Assembly (NCBI GenBank): GCA_020635255.1
Contig: JACKAC010000001.1
Span: 659,501 to 723,500 of the forward strand
Source of the DNA: Ignavibacteriales bacterium
GTDB taxonomy: Bacteria > Bacteroidota > Ignavibacteria > Tepidaquicellales > Tepidaquicellaceae
Reading direction: 5' to 3'
Length of the DNA: 64,000 nucleotides
Shown one piece after another: positions 44,475 through 53,557 of this stretch (position 1 is the first letter of the stretch; each line of letters starts with the position of its first letter). The position numbers and the translations under genes are program-made. The notes under the pieces were generated by a model. It had not been told where the DNA came from. It searched no databases and was given only the letters and a program-made list of their open reading frames with translations.

Positions 44475-47400
44475 GTGAGAATCTTTAATATGCAAAAAAT
44501 AGAATCTCTCTTTGACAGCCGGGCTAAGATCCTTGTAATAATTTCGGTTGCCATTATTGGATGGATTTTGCTAATTGATGTGGCGTCCGATTTTATGGAA
44601 AACCGGCTCGACAATGATTGGCAGGATATTTATAAAGAAAAGACAGATTTAGAGATACAAACGGTATCCTCCCTCTTCACTTCATATCAGCAAACCCTCG
44701 AATCTATATCCGACAACATCACCTGGAATAAGTCTTTAAGGCAAAGCTTAACGAGAAACGAGACTAAAAAAGTTTTCGAAGAGATAGAAAATCTAAATAT
44801 AGGATCTTCGTATAATGTAGAGGTTTACAATTCGAGATTGGAACTAGTTGCTTATGAAGGGCGTCAGCTTAGACCCGATTATGTTATACTGCAAAAGGCA
44901 CTTAAAGGACAAAAACTTTCTGTTGTCAAAGAAGTTGGTTTCTATACATATCTTATTGTATATAGTCCTGTACGTGAACCTGATGAAGGAAGGGTAGTAG
45001 GGGTTGTGCTTACGGCGGCTTTAGTTGATATACAGTATCAGATACGAAACCGTTTTTTCCAGAGGTCGGGACTAACCAGTGATATTGAAGAAAAGCTCAA
45101 TGTGCAGGTAGAAGTCATACCCGCAAATACAATTACAGGGTACCTTTTTGTTGATTCTCTCAGTATGCAGGAAAATTCGGAAGTGGATCTTTACGGAGTG
45201 CAAAAAACACTCATAGGGAAGATTCTGATCCCAAAATATGACAAGATAACCCACTCTAGAGAATTAGCGGTTACAGCAGAAAGAATATCATCCGGGCTGA
45301 TATTTGTTTTATCCATAATAATGATTTTCCTCTTCATCCGGTTTCTCGATTTTACTGCTTCAGGATTGACAAAACTTATTCTCTTCGCTCTATTCTTGAT
45401 TTTGATTAGGTATTTGTGGCTCCAGTTTGGTTTTCCATCAAGCACTTTTGACAGCGAGATATTTTCTCCTGATTATTATGCCTCCAAGTTTGGTTTTGGA
45501 ATTGTTAAATCAATCGGTGAATTAATTGTTACTTCGTTATTGTTGCTTGTATATTCTGTTTATGCAGTTTCTATAGCATATAATAATTACAAAACTACTC
45601 TTAAAGAGATTACTGATAGTAAAGAAAAATTACGATGGGTTTCCTTCATTTTAAAATTTATCTTATTATTAGTTTCTTTTTTCGCTCTCTTCAAGATCTT
45701 TGGCGCAGTTATTCAGAGTATTATATTCGATTCAAATTTGAAATTCCTTGATAATAGCAGGATCATTCCTAGTCTTGAATTATTTTCATTACAGCTTGTA
45801 TTACTTATACTGTCATTCAGTTTCTATGTACTAACTATTTCCATAATTCTGCATCTCATTTTTCGGGTAAATGGTATCCTAGCCGGTAAAAGATTTTCAC
45901 ATTTTATACCTTTTGTGTATCTCTGTATCTTTCTTGTTGTAAATCAAATTCTTGAGACATTTGAGTTTGACTTCGGAGTATCCTATTGGTACAGAGTTGC
46001 CATCATTATACTTGTCTTTGCCTTCGGATACTATGTTACCAGGATGTCGCAGAAAGATATAACTTATAGTTTCTACAGTCTAAAAAATTTGTCATTCATA
46101 CTCCTGCTATGTATCATAACCATTCCGATTATAACTCTCGATAATATAACCTCGCAGGAGACTAAGTTTGTAGAGATTTTGGGTGATAAACTGTCTGAGA
46201 ATCAGGAAGAGCGAATTAATTTTACCCTTAATTCAGAGTTGGTTACTCTATCCGAGAATAGAGAGATTGAGGATAATATAAGGGATAAGAATAAACTTCC
46301 GAGACTGGCATTTTATCTTTGGGCTGACAGTAAGCTCAATACTGAAAACTTTAATTCAACCGTGATTGTACTTGATACCAATAAAGATGTTGTAAGTGAT
46401 TTTAATATTAATGAGTCAAAACTAAATACTGACTCGGTTCTTTCTTTTTTAAAAATAAATTTCTTCGATAAGGGATATATTGTCCGTCCCGGCGAGATTA
46501 TGCATTATGAGAAGCAGTCACTTGACAGTCTGTCTACGGAGAATGAGGGAGAATTTGAAGAAGAGGAAGAATATTCAAAAGATGAAGGAAATGAACCTTT
46601 TATTTATGATAATATTGCTGTTTTAAAAGATGATCTAAGTAAGTTCTTCGTCGGAATAGTTCCGATCCAAAAACTTGATCTCAGAAATACCCGATTTGCA
46701 AGAGTGATCGGTTATCTGGTTATCGGAATTAGCTACGAATCCAGGAATTTCCTTCTTCAATCATCGCTGGATATATTCAAAAGTTATACAAAGGATAATC
46801 TCCTCGACAAGCTAATCTCAAGACCTGTATTCACAGAGTATATAAATGGTAAGGTTGCGAGTACTACTAATAAGGACCTTGCGGTCAGCGGACTTAGTTC
46901 TCTTAATATTTTCAAGGAATACATAAAGAACAGCGAGAATAATTCTGAATGGCGTATCGAGAATTTTAATAATGAAAAATACAGATCCTATTATATAATG
47001 GCTGAGACGGGTAATAATGAAGAAGGTATATATGAAAGGATATATTCAATTAGTTTGAAGAGGGATGATTTACGTGTTACAGTATTCTATTACCTAAAGT
47101 TTATCATATTTTCTGTGTTTGTTTATGTAGTTCTTTATCTTGGGTTTGGTATTTACTACATAGTTAAACATAGAAGATTCTGGCTCAATTTCCGCGAGAA
47201 GCTTTTCTTTTCATTTTTCCTTGTCTCGGTTATCCCTATAATCCTGCTGGCGATCTACACAAGAGGATTTATAATTAGTAAGAATGATTCCAACTTACAA
47301 AATCAAATTATATCCGATCTGAACATTCTCTCGGAGAGCCTCAAAGGGAAACAAATAATCGATGAAACTGTGTCAGATCCGGATAGTCTGCGTTTATTGC

Positions 47401-48629
47401 AGCGCGATTTCTTAAAGGGCAATCTGTCCAGGACCGATAAGAATTTTAATTTATACATTAAGAATAAATTGATATCGACGACTAATGAGGAGCTTTATAA
47501 GTCCGATTTGCTTGATACTCGAGTTGATGCTGAGGCAAATTATAATATTAATTTCCTTAATAAAGACCTCTTTCTGAAAACTCAGAACCAGGGTACGATC
47601 TCGTATCTTGTTGCTTATAAACCATACAAAGATCCAAAGAATAATATTGTTGGAATTATATCATCACAGCTTGTTTATAAGCAAAGTGAAATAAATGAAG
47701 AATTAACTGAGACTCTTACGTTTATATTTGGTATATATTTTATTGTAATAATTATTTCACTCATACTTGTGAGCTTCCTGACAGATAGAATTTCAAAACC
47801 TATTCTAGAATTGCAAAAGGCAACTGAGAAGCTTTCCAGAGGGCAAAGCGGTATACAATTGAAAATATCGTCCAAAGACGAGTTGCAGGGACTTGTTGTT
47901 TCTTTTAATAAGATGACTAAAGAATTGGAACGTTCCAAGCGGGAGCTCAAAAAGGCTGAAAGGGAAGCCGCATGGCGTGATATAGCCCGAAGAGTTGCGC
48001 ATGAGATCAAAAATCCGCTTACACCGATGAAGTTATCTATCCAGCATTTGGTTAATGTTTACAAAGACAACGGTAAAAGTGAATTTCCAGTGGTTTTGGA
48101 AAAAACAAAAATGCTTATCATTAACGAGATTGATAAGTTAAATAGAATAGCTACCGAGTTTTCAAATTTCGCAAAGCTTCCGAGAAGAAATTATCAGCCT
48201 CTCGACTTAAACAAAATTATGATGGAAGTAATATCATTATATAAAAATCATCCAAATATTAAGTTTAATACCGAATTAGATCAGCATATTCCAAAGGTTC
48301 TCGCGGATAGGGAAGAAATGAATAGAGTATTCCAGAATATAATAAAGAATTCCGTGCAGGCAATAGAGGGTGATGGAATGATTAGTGTAGTTTCATATTT
48401 AAAGAAGAATCATATTTATTTTGAAATAGAGGATAATGGTATTGGTATGGACAAAAACGTTTTGGAAAATCTTTTTGAACCTAATTTTTCTACAAAGTCA
48501 TCAGGTATGGGCTTGGGGTTGGCTATTTCAAAGAAATCCATAGATGATATGAAAGCAAAGATTTCTTATGAAAGCAGTCCCGGCTCAGGAACAAAAGTTA
48601 TTCTGCGTTTCAATATTTACAAACAATAA
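44475..48629 (+). CDS. Very large membrane sensor histidine kinase, NtrY-like
   Basis: Two-component sensor of 1384 aa. About 12 hydrophobic segments are spread over residues 1-1100, separated by large extracytoplasmic stretches with an acidic Glu/Asp-rich patch (near 690-710). Then follow a HAMP region (about 1100-1150, DRISKPILELQ), the HisKA box AHEIKNPLTPMKLS with the phosphoacceptor H1176, and a HATPase domain (KNSVQAIEG, DNGIGMDKN, GMGLGLAIS). The RRVAHEIKNPLTP block is typical of NtrY kinases. The GTG at 44475 has a GGAG 11 nt upstream; an ATG at 44490 is an alternative. No response regulator is adjacent. Confidence 0.9.
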   Translation: MRIFNMQKIESLFDSRAKILVIISVAIIGWILLIDVASDFMENRLDNDWQDIYKEKTDLEIQTVSSLFTSYQQTLESISDNITWNKSLRQSLTRNETKKVFEEIENLNIGSSYNVEVYNSRLELVAYEGRQLRPDYVILQKALKGQKLSVVKEVGFYTYLIVYSPVREPDEGRVVGVVLTAALVDIQYQIRNRFFQRSGLTSDIEEKLNVQVEVIPANTITGYLFVDSLSMQENSEVDLYGVQKTLIGKILIPKYDKITHSRELAVTAERISSGLIFVLSIIMIFLFIRFLDFTASGLTKLILFALFLILIRYLWLQFGFPSSTFDSEIFSPDYYASKFGFGIVKSIGELIVTSLLLLVYSVYAVSIAYNNYKTTLKEITDSKEKLRWVSFILKFILLLVSFFALFKIFGAVIQSIIFDSNLKFLDNSRIIPSLELFSLQLVLLILSFSFYVLTISIILHLIFRVNGILAGKRFSHFIPFVYLCIFLVVNQILETFEFDFGVSYWYRVAIIILVFAFGYYVTRMSQKDITYSFYSLKNLSFILLLCIITIPIITLDNITSQETKFVEILGDKLSENQEERINFTLNSELVTLSENREIEDNIRDKNKLPRLAFYLWADSKLNTENFNSTVIVLDTNKDVVSDFNINESKLNTDSVLSFLKINFFDKGYIVRPGEIMHYEKQSLDSLSTENEGEFEEEEEYSKDEGNEPFIYDNIAVLKDDLSKFFVGIVPIQKLDLRNTRFARVIGYLVIGISYESRNFLLQSSLDIFKSYTKDNLLDKLISRPVFTEYINGKVASTTNKDLAVSGLSSLNIFKEYIKNSENNSEWRIENFNNEKYRSYYIMAETGNNEEGIYERIYSISLKRDDLRVTVFYYLKFIIFSVFVYVVLYLGFGIYYIVKHRRFWLNFREKLFFSFFLVSVIPIILLAIYTRGFIISKNDSNLQNQIISDLNILSESLKGKQIIDETVSDPDSLRLLQRDFLKGNLSRTDKNFNLYIKNKLISTTNEELYKSDLLDTRVDAEANYNINFLNKDLFLKTQNQGTISYLVAYKPYKDPKNNIVGIISSQLVYKQSEINEELTETLTFIFGIYFIVIIISLILVSFLTDRISKPILELQKATEKLSRGQSGIQLKISSKDELQGLVVSFNKMTKELERSKRELKKAEREAAWRDIARRVAHEIKNPLTPMKLSIQHLVNVYKDNGKSEFPVVLEKTKMLIINEIDKLNRIATEFSNFAKLPRRNYQPLDLNKIMMEVISLYKNHPNIKFNTELDQHIPKVLADREEMNRVFQNIIKNSVQAIEGDGMISVVSYLKKNHIYFEIEDNGIGMDKNVLENLFEPNFSTKSSGMGLGLAISKKSIDDMKAKISYESSPGSGTKVILRFNIYKQ

Positions 48630-48638
48630 TCTATAAGT

Positions 48639-50030
48639 TTGCATAAACGTAATATAATCCCAGCAATATTAATTATCCTTTCTTCATTGCTTTATTCATG
48701 TGCAAATGAATTACCTCCTCCGGGAGGTGATGAGGACACCACTCCTCCGGTTGTAATAAATATCTCTCCCAAGCCTAATTCGGTTAATTTTTCGGGTAAC
48801 TCTATAAGAATTGAGTTTGATGAGTATATTGACAGGAGGAGTTTTCAAGATGCATTATTTATTTCTCCAAAACCTAAATCGGATATCGAGATTAACTATG
48901 GTGGTAAGGACGTAGAAATTGTTTTTACTGACGGTCTGGAGGCGAATAAGACCTATACTGTTTATATTGGAAAAGAGTTAAAGGATGTACGAAGGGGAAA
49001 TAAGCTTAATGAACCCATACAGTTTGCATTTTCCACAGGACCCGTTATTGATAAAGGAAAATTATTCGGGAAAGTTTATTCTGAAGAATACGCTGGTGTA
49101 GTAATATTAGCTTATAAATTGCATGGCTCTGACGAACCGGATCCGAAAACACAGATCGCGGACTTCATTTCGCAAGTTAATACCAATGGGGAATATTCAT
49201 TTCTGAATCTGCCGGACGGTAAATATCGACTTTTTGCTTTGAAGGATGATGACAGGAATCTTCTGTTTAATGGCGAATTTGATGACATATATATGACTTC
49301 AGCTGATTATGTCGTAAGCGACCTAGATGAGGTGAAAGGCGTGGATTTCCTTATGGAAGAGTTCGCTCCTGAAATCGGGAGCGCAGATTTCCTCAGTTTG
49401 CTTACACCAGACACCGCAAAGTATATTTATACATCTATTTCTAGCAGTAAAAGTGAAATACCGCCCGATTACACATTTTATTTTTATTTACCGAACAACA
49501 AGCTTACTCGGAGCGAAATAACCGGTAGTGTATTAGTAAAAGACACCGCTTCGGGAGAGATCTACAAACCTGTCTTTAATTGGTTGAATGATTCACTTTT
49601 CGAGATGTTCTTTGTAGATAAATTTCGTTTTGGTTCTACTGTGCAGATAGACTTCGATCTGGAGAATACTTCTTTAAAATACTTTTATAGATTGGTATTC
49701 AAAATATTAGATCAGAGTTCGATAGGAAAGGTGAACGGGAATGTTAAAGGTGTGCCTGAGGCGGGGAATCAGGTCGTTGTTAGACTGTATAACAATAATA
49801 ATAAATTTATTAATTATTTTACCAGAGTGAACGGTAATGCCAATTTTAATTTCCCATCTGTTGCCGAGGGCATATATACGATGTTCGCATTTATAGATAA
49901 AGATGATGATGGAAGATACTTTGGAGGAGAATTAAAACCATTTAAACCTGCGGAAAGATTTATAGTTTATTCTACTGATCTTAAGGTGAGGGGTACGTGG
50001 AGTGTAGATAATGTCTTCTTAACCTTTTAG
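48639..50030 (+). CDS. Lipoprotein with N-terminal Big_5-type Ig-like domain
   Basis: Predicted surface or periplasmic lipoprotein of 463 aa. The lipobox LYSC is followed by ANELPPPGGDEDTTPPVV, the usual start of a Bacteroidota family with a Big_5-like Ig domain at about 38-130 (SIRIEFDEYIDRRSF, KTYTVYIGKELKD). Later beta-rich domains resemble carboxypeptidase-regulatory folds (GEYSFLNLPDGKYRLFALKD). The start is TTG at 48639, 9 bp after the kinase stop. Its 3' end overlaps holB by 12 bp tail-to-tail. Role unknown. Confidence 0.8.
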   Translation: MHKRNIIPAILIILSSLLYSCANELPPPGGDEDTTPPVVINISPKPNSVNFSGNSIRIEFDEYIDRRSFQDALFISPKPKSDIEINYGGKDVEIVFTDGLEANKTYTVYIGKELKDVRRGNKLNEPIQFAFSTGPVIDKGKLFGKVYSEEYAGVVILAYKLHGSDEPDPKTQIADFISQVNTNGEYSFLNLPDGKYRLFALKDDDRNLLFNGEFDDIYMTSADYVVSDLDEVKGVDFLMEEFAPEIGSADFLSLLTPDTAKYIYTSISSSKSEIPPDYTFYFYLPNNKLTRSEITGSVLVKDTASGEIYKPVFNWLNDSLFEMFFVDKFRFGSTVQIDFDLENTSLKYFYRLVFKILDQSSIGKVNGNVKGVPEAGNQVVVRLYNNNNKFINYFTRVNGNANFNFPSVAEGIYTMFAFIDKDDDGRYFGGELKPFKPAERFIVYSTDLKVRGTWSVDNVFLTF

Positions 50031-51104
50031 CTTTATCCGTGATTTTAGTGTATAGCACAGATTATACATAATAAGTTCCTTATTTATATTCATATCTATC
50101 TCACGAATCGCATTTTCTATTGATAATACAACTTCATAGTAATCAAATGCGAATTTAGAATTGAATTTCTTTATACGGTCTAACTTATCCATATTCACTA
50201 TAAATTTTTCATTTGAATTTCTTTCCAGTGACAGATCTCTAAACCATAATAGCATTATTGCCAGGAAGTTTTTAAACAATTCCTTATCTTTAATAGCTGT
50301 TACTGAGCTGATCTCATCGGAAAGCTCCAGAGTCTTCCCTGCCAGAAGAGACAATAACACTGATAATACTTTTTCTCTCAGCTCCAGTGTATTGTTTTCT
50401 AATATGGAGTTGCAAACCGATATACTTCCTTCCGATAGATTTGCATACAGAAGTGCTTCCTCTTCAGAAACGTCGTTATAAGTTTCTACTATGTATTTTA
50501 CAATCTCATTGGGTGGAATATCGTCAAACTTAATACACTGACACCTGCCTATTATAGTTGGAGGCAAAGAATTTAAACGTGAAGTTGTGAGTATTAGTAA
50601 TGAATTTCTTGGCGGTTCCTCAAGGATCTTTAATAGAGCATTAGCGCTTTGCGGGCTCATTTTATCCGCTTCGGAAAATATATATATTTTTTTCTTCCCT
50701 TCTCTGCCTGTTAGGTAGATATTCTTCTTTACATAACGGATACTGTTTATTCTTATATTATTTGCTCTGGGGATGGATATCTTATAGTATGGGTCTGCTG
50801 ATTTCTTGCCTATTTCCTCCCTGTACAGATCGAAATCTTTTGGGTCTAGACTAAGTAATGGGTCTTCATTTTCATCTGAATCATTGCCTGAAGGAAGAGC
50901 AGTTATAAAATTAATGCTCTCAGTCCGGAACATATTGGTGTCGGGGGATTCATTGTTTACTAATCGGGCAAACTCTATAGCGGCTGCATCCTTGCCGGTG
51001 CCTTCCTTTCCATAAAAAATATAAGCATGAGCCAGCCTTTCGCTCTTATGAATACTCGTAAGGATCCTTTTTACACGTTCCTGCCCAACAATGTTTTCGA
51101 ACAT
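50019..51104 (-). CDS. holB: DNA polymerase III subunit delta'
   Basis: Clamp-loader AAA+ subunit of 361 aa. VGQERVKRIL leads into the Walker A-type GKEGTGKD (32-39). A sensor region follows (KMSPQSANALLKILEEPP and TTSRLNSLPPTIIGRCQ, the latter an SRC-like element), then the C-terminal collar. The zinc-binding cysteine cluster found between Walker A and B in many clamp loaders is absent: no cysteines occur between residues 40 and 150. The start is ATG at 51104. Confidence 0.88.
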   Translation of the reverse strand: MFENIVGQERVKRILTSIHKSERLAHAYIFYGKEGTGKDAAAIEFARLVNNESPDTNMFRTESINFITALPSGNDSDENEDPLLSLDPKDFDLYREEIGKKSADPYYKISIPRANNIRINSIRYVKKNIYLTGREGKKKIYIFSEADKMSPQSANALLKILEEPPRNSLLILTTSRLNSLPPTIIGRCQCIKFDDIPPNEIVKYIVETYNDVSEEEALLYANLSEGSISVCNSILENNTLELREKVLSVLLSLLAGKTLELSDEISSVTAIKDKELFKNFLAIMLLWFRDLSLERNSNEKFIVNMDKLDRIKKFNSKFAFDYYEVVLSIENAIREIDMNINKELIMYNLCYTLKSRIKLKG

Positions 51105-51114
51105 ACCTTATTAA

Positions 51115-53151
51115 TTAAAATGTATTGCCAATTCCGAATTGTATAGTATACTTGTCATTAAGATTAGCCCCGGTCTGCCATATCCAATTTGTTACACCGA
51201 CATGACCCGGATTAGGATCATACAGCTTAAGTCCAAGATCGAGCCTTATTGCTCCTATTATCGTATAATACCTGATTCCAAATCCGGTCGACATTGCTAT
51301 CTGATCGAGTCTGAAATCACTTACATTTTCCCACACATTCCCATAATCAAGAAAACAAACAAATCCAAGATCCTTTATTATGGTATTTGATGAGTTAATA
51401 AATGGTCGAAATCTTTGCTCAAACATACCATCGATAGAAAAGTTACCACCTTCAGATTGACTTGTAACAAACCCTAATGTCTGAGCTCGCCAGCCCCGGT
51501 TATTTATTCCTCCGCCCGCTGTAAATTTAAGGTCTTCTGGCGCGTAAGGTATAATCAGGTTAGCCTCAGTTTCAGTTGTATCAATCACAATATCATTATC
51601 ACCAGTTTCAAATATTACACCAAGGTTAAATTTAACACCAAGAACTGACTTGGATCGCACATCATCTGAAAAGTTAAAAAATATTTTATTCGAAACTGTA
51701 TTTTTTACAAATTTGAAAACATTAATGCTAAGGATATTTTGAAGTAATTGACCTAGCAATCCTCCCTCTTGAGCAGTAAAAGTTTGATTGAATCCTTTGG
51801 TTGGAAATACAGGGTCGTCTATTCCGTAGTGAATTGCTGATACTGCTAAGGAAGATAAAAAACTGTTAATTTTAAGTTTATAGGTTGTGTTTGTTGTATC
51901 TGTAAAATCAACTCTTATATGATCACTTAAGATGTCTGATGAAAAGATTAATTTATTAATGTAAGTAAATGAGGGGAGGTCATAGGAAACGCTTGCCTTA
52001 GCTGATATTTCATATCCTCCTGCGCTGTCTATGTTTAGAAAGGTAAGTCCAAGTCTTAAGTTCCCTGCTAGATTTGGATTTCCAAAGAGATACGATTCGG
52101 AAACCTGTACAATGTTTTCAATCCGGTTATAGCGAATGTCATGTACCAAACCTCTTACTGAAGCATTAAAGACACGGCTTCCATGGAGGAAGAATCTGTC
52201 ATAAAAGCTTAGACCCAAACCACCGTAGAACCGGTTTTCTATTTCGTAACCGACAATTTCCGGGGTAAGTTCATATTTGTTCCTAATACTTACGTTTAGT
52301 ACAAGATCGACTATGCCGCTTGTAGAGTCAGTAGTTGAGTCAAAATTAAACGTACTGGATTCTATTATTGCATTGGAGAGTATCTTTTTTGTAGTAGACT
52401 CTACTTTTCTTTTCGAATATATCTCTCCTTCTTTGAAATCAAAGTTTCGTCTTATATAATCGGGTGTTATCCCGTAACGGTTGCCTGTTAACTTTATATT
52501 TGTTTTACCGAAGCGAGATAATGTTCCGGTCGAGAAATATATCCTGATATCGACCGTATTTTTCAGATTTGGATTGGTTGAAAATATATTAATTACCTTT
52601 ACTTCATTTTTTTTTGCGAATGCATATCCGTTGTTTTGCAGGAGTGTGAGTATTCTTGCTATCTCTAGATTTATATCAGCCCGCGAATAGGATTTTCCCG
52701 GAGATATTAGCATCTGGCGCTTTCCTAGTCCGGGAATATATATAGAATCCGTTAAATTTTGAGGTAGTGAATCCAGCCCTTCGTATAAGATCTCATTATA
52801 ATGGCTTTGCTCATTTTCTATTATGGTATATACTATTACTACCTCGTGATCTTCAGTATTATAGTTAAGAGCCGAATCGACAATGGCATTGAAATATCCG
52901 TTATCGAAATAAAACTTTTTTAGAGTTATCATATCATTGATAACCGTATTAATATTTAGATCTGTCCCGGATGATGCAGAGATAATTGCATCTAATTGTT
53001 CGGATTTAAAGGACTGGGTTTTAAGAAATGAAAATTTAACGTCAGATACTTCCCAGGGTTGAGTCTCTTCGGGTGGTTCATCCTGAGCAAATGAAATGCC
53101 GCAAATAATGAAATTTAAAAAAAGTAATTTAATAAGTAAAAGCGGCTTCAT
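51115..53151 (-). CDS. BamA/TamA-family outer-membrane protein
   Basis: Predicted Omp85-type beta-barrel with N-terminal POTRA-like domains, 678 aa. Signal: FLNFIICGISFAQ. At least two or three POTRA repeats occupy about 30-270 (SGTDLNINTVINDMITLKKF, KSYSRADINLEIARILTLL, GEIYSKRKVESTTKKIL). A 16-strand-type barrel follows, ending in the aromatic C-terminus FGIGNTF. It could be a paralogue of BamA, or a TamA-like assembly or export factor. Its start is 11 bp before holB's stop region on the same strand, and it precedes holB in the transcript. Confidence 0.88.
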   Translation of the reverse strand: MKPLLLIKLLFLNFIICGISFAQDEPPEETQPWEVSDVKFSFLKTQSFKSEQLDAIISASSGTDLNINTVINDMITLKKFYFDNGYFNAIVDSALNYNTEDHEVVIVYTIIENEQSHYNEILYEGLDSLPQNLTDSIYIPGLGKRQMLISPGKSYSRADINLEIARILTLLQNNGYAFAKKNEVKVINIFSTNPNLKNTVDIRIYFSTGTLSRFGKTNIKLTGNRYGITPDYIRRNFDFKEGEIYSKRKVESTTKKILSNAIIESSTFNFDSTTDSTSGIVDLVLNVSIRNKYELTPEIVGYEIENRFYGGLGLSFYDRFFLHGSRVFNASVRGLVHDIRYNRIENIVQVSESYLFGNPNLAGNLRLGLTFLNIDSAGGYEISAKASVSYDLPSFTYINKLIFSSDILSDHIRVDFTDTTNTTYKLKINSFLSSLAVSAIHYGIDDPVFPTKGFNQTFTAQEGGLLGQLLQNILSINVFKFVKNTVSNKIFFNFSDDVRSKSVLGVKFNLGVIFETGDNDIVIDTTETEANLIIPYAPEDLKFTAGGGINNRGWRAQTLGFVTSQSEGGNFSIDGMFEQRFRPFINSSNTIIKDLGFVCFLDYGNVWENVSDFRLDQIAMSTGFGIRYYTIIGAIRLDLGLKLYDPNPGHVGVTNWIWQTGANLNDKYTIQFGIGNTF

Positions 53152-53181
53152 TCTTCGGTTATTAACATTTTACTGCAAATT

Positions 53182-53221
53182 TATAAAAAATAAGACCCAA
53201 TAGAGATATACTATTGAGTCT
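53182..53221 (-). terminator. Hairpin terminator of the DUF2795 gene
   Basis: AGACCCAATAG and CTATTGAGTCT pair over 10 of 11 positions with a 7-nt loop. On the minus strand a T-rich tract follows. It lies between the DUF2795 gene and the BamA-like gene. Confidence 0.7.
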
Positions 53222-53245
53222 CGATAATTTTATTTTGCTAAAGAA

Positions 53246-53473
53246 TTAGAAATCCTTGCTTTCCTCGTCGTAAAAAAAGTCCTCATCGGTAGGATAATCA
53301 AGCCAGATTTCCTCTATACTTTCATATGGTTCATCTGAATCTTCGAGCTCCATAAGGTTTTCTATAACTTCTTTTGGAGCACCTGTTCTAACCGCATAAT
53401 CAATTAACTCATCTCTATTAGCAGGCCATGGCGCATCGTCCAAAAATGATGCCAGTTCCAACGTCCAAACCAT
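53246..53473 (-). CDS. DUF2795 small acidic protein
   Basis: A 75-aa acidic cytoplasmic protein. WTLELASFLDDAPWPANRDE followed by LIDYAVRTGAP and IEEIWLDYPTDEDFFY match the DUF2795 family, common in Bacteroidota, function unknown. A strong GAGGAGG ribosome site lies 9 nt before the ATG at 53473. It has its own promoter-like site and terminator, so it is probably a single-gene unit. Confidence 0.9.
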   Translation of the reverse strand: MVWTLELASFLDDAPWPANRDELIDYAVRTGAPKEVIENLMELEDSDEPYESIEEIWLDYPTDEDFFYDEESKDF

Positions 53474-53528
53474 TTAGTTTTTCCTCCTCAGGAAATAAAT
53501 TTAATGTTTTTCTCTTTTTAAAAACAAC

Positions 53529-53557
53529 AATATAAAATAAGTTCCCTTATTTGTCAA
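53529..53557 (-). promoter_or_regulatory. Sigma-70-like promoter of the DUF2795 gene
   Basis: On the minus strand TTGACA (53552-53557), a 17-nt spacer, then TATATT (53529-53534) form a near-consensus promoter. It sits at the stop of the upstream oppC-like gene. The leader to the DUF2795 ATG is about 50 nt. It does not fit the Bacteroidota TAnnTTTG consensus well, which lowers confidence. Confidence 0.4.

Noticed and set aside
47675..48010. Antisense open frames within the kinase gene
   Set aside because: They are frame shadows of the histidine kinase coding sequence and show no family match.
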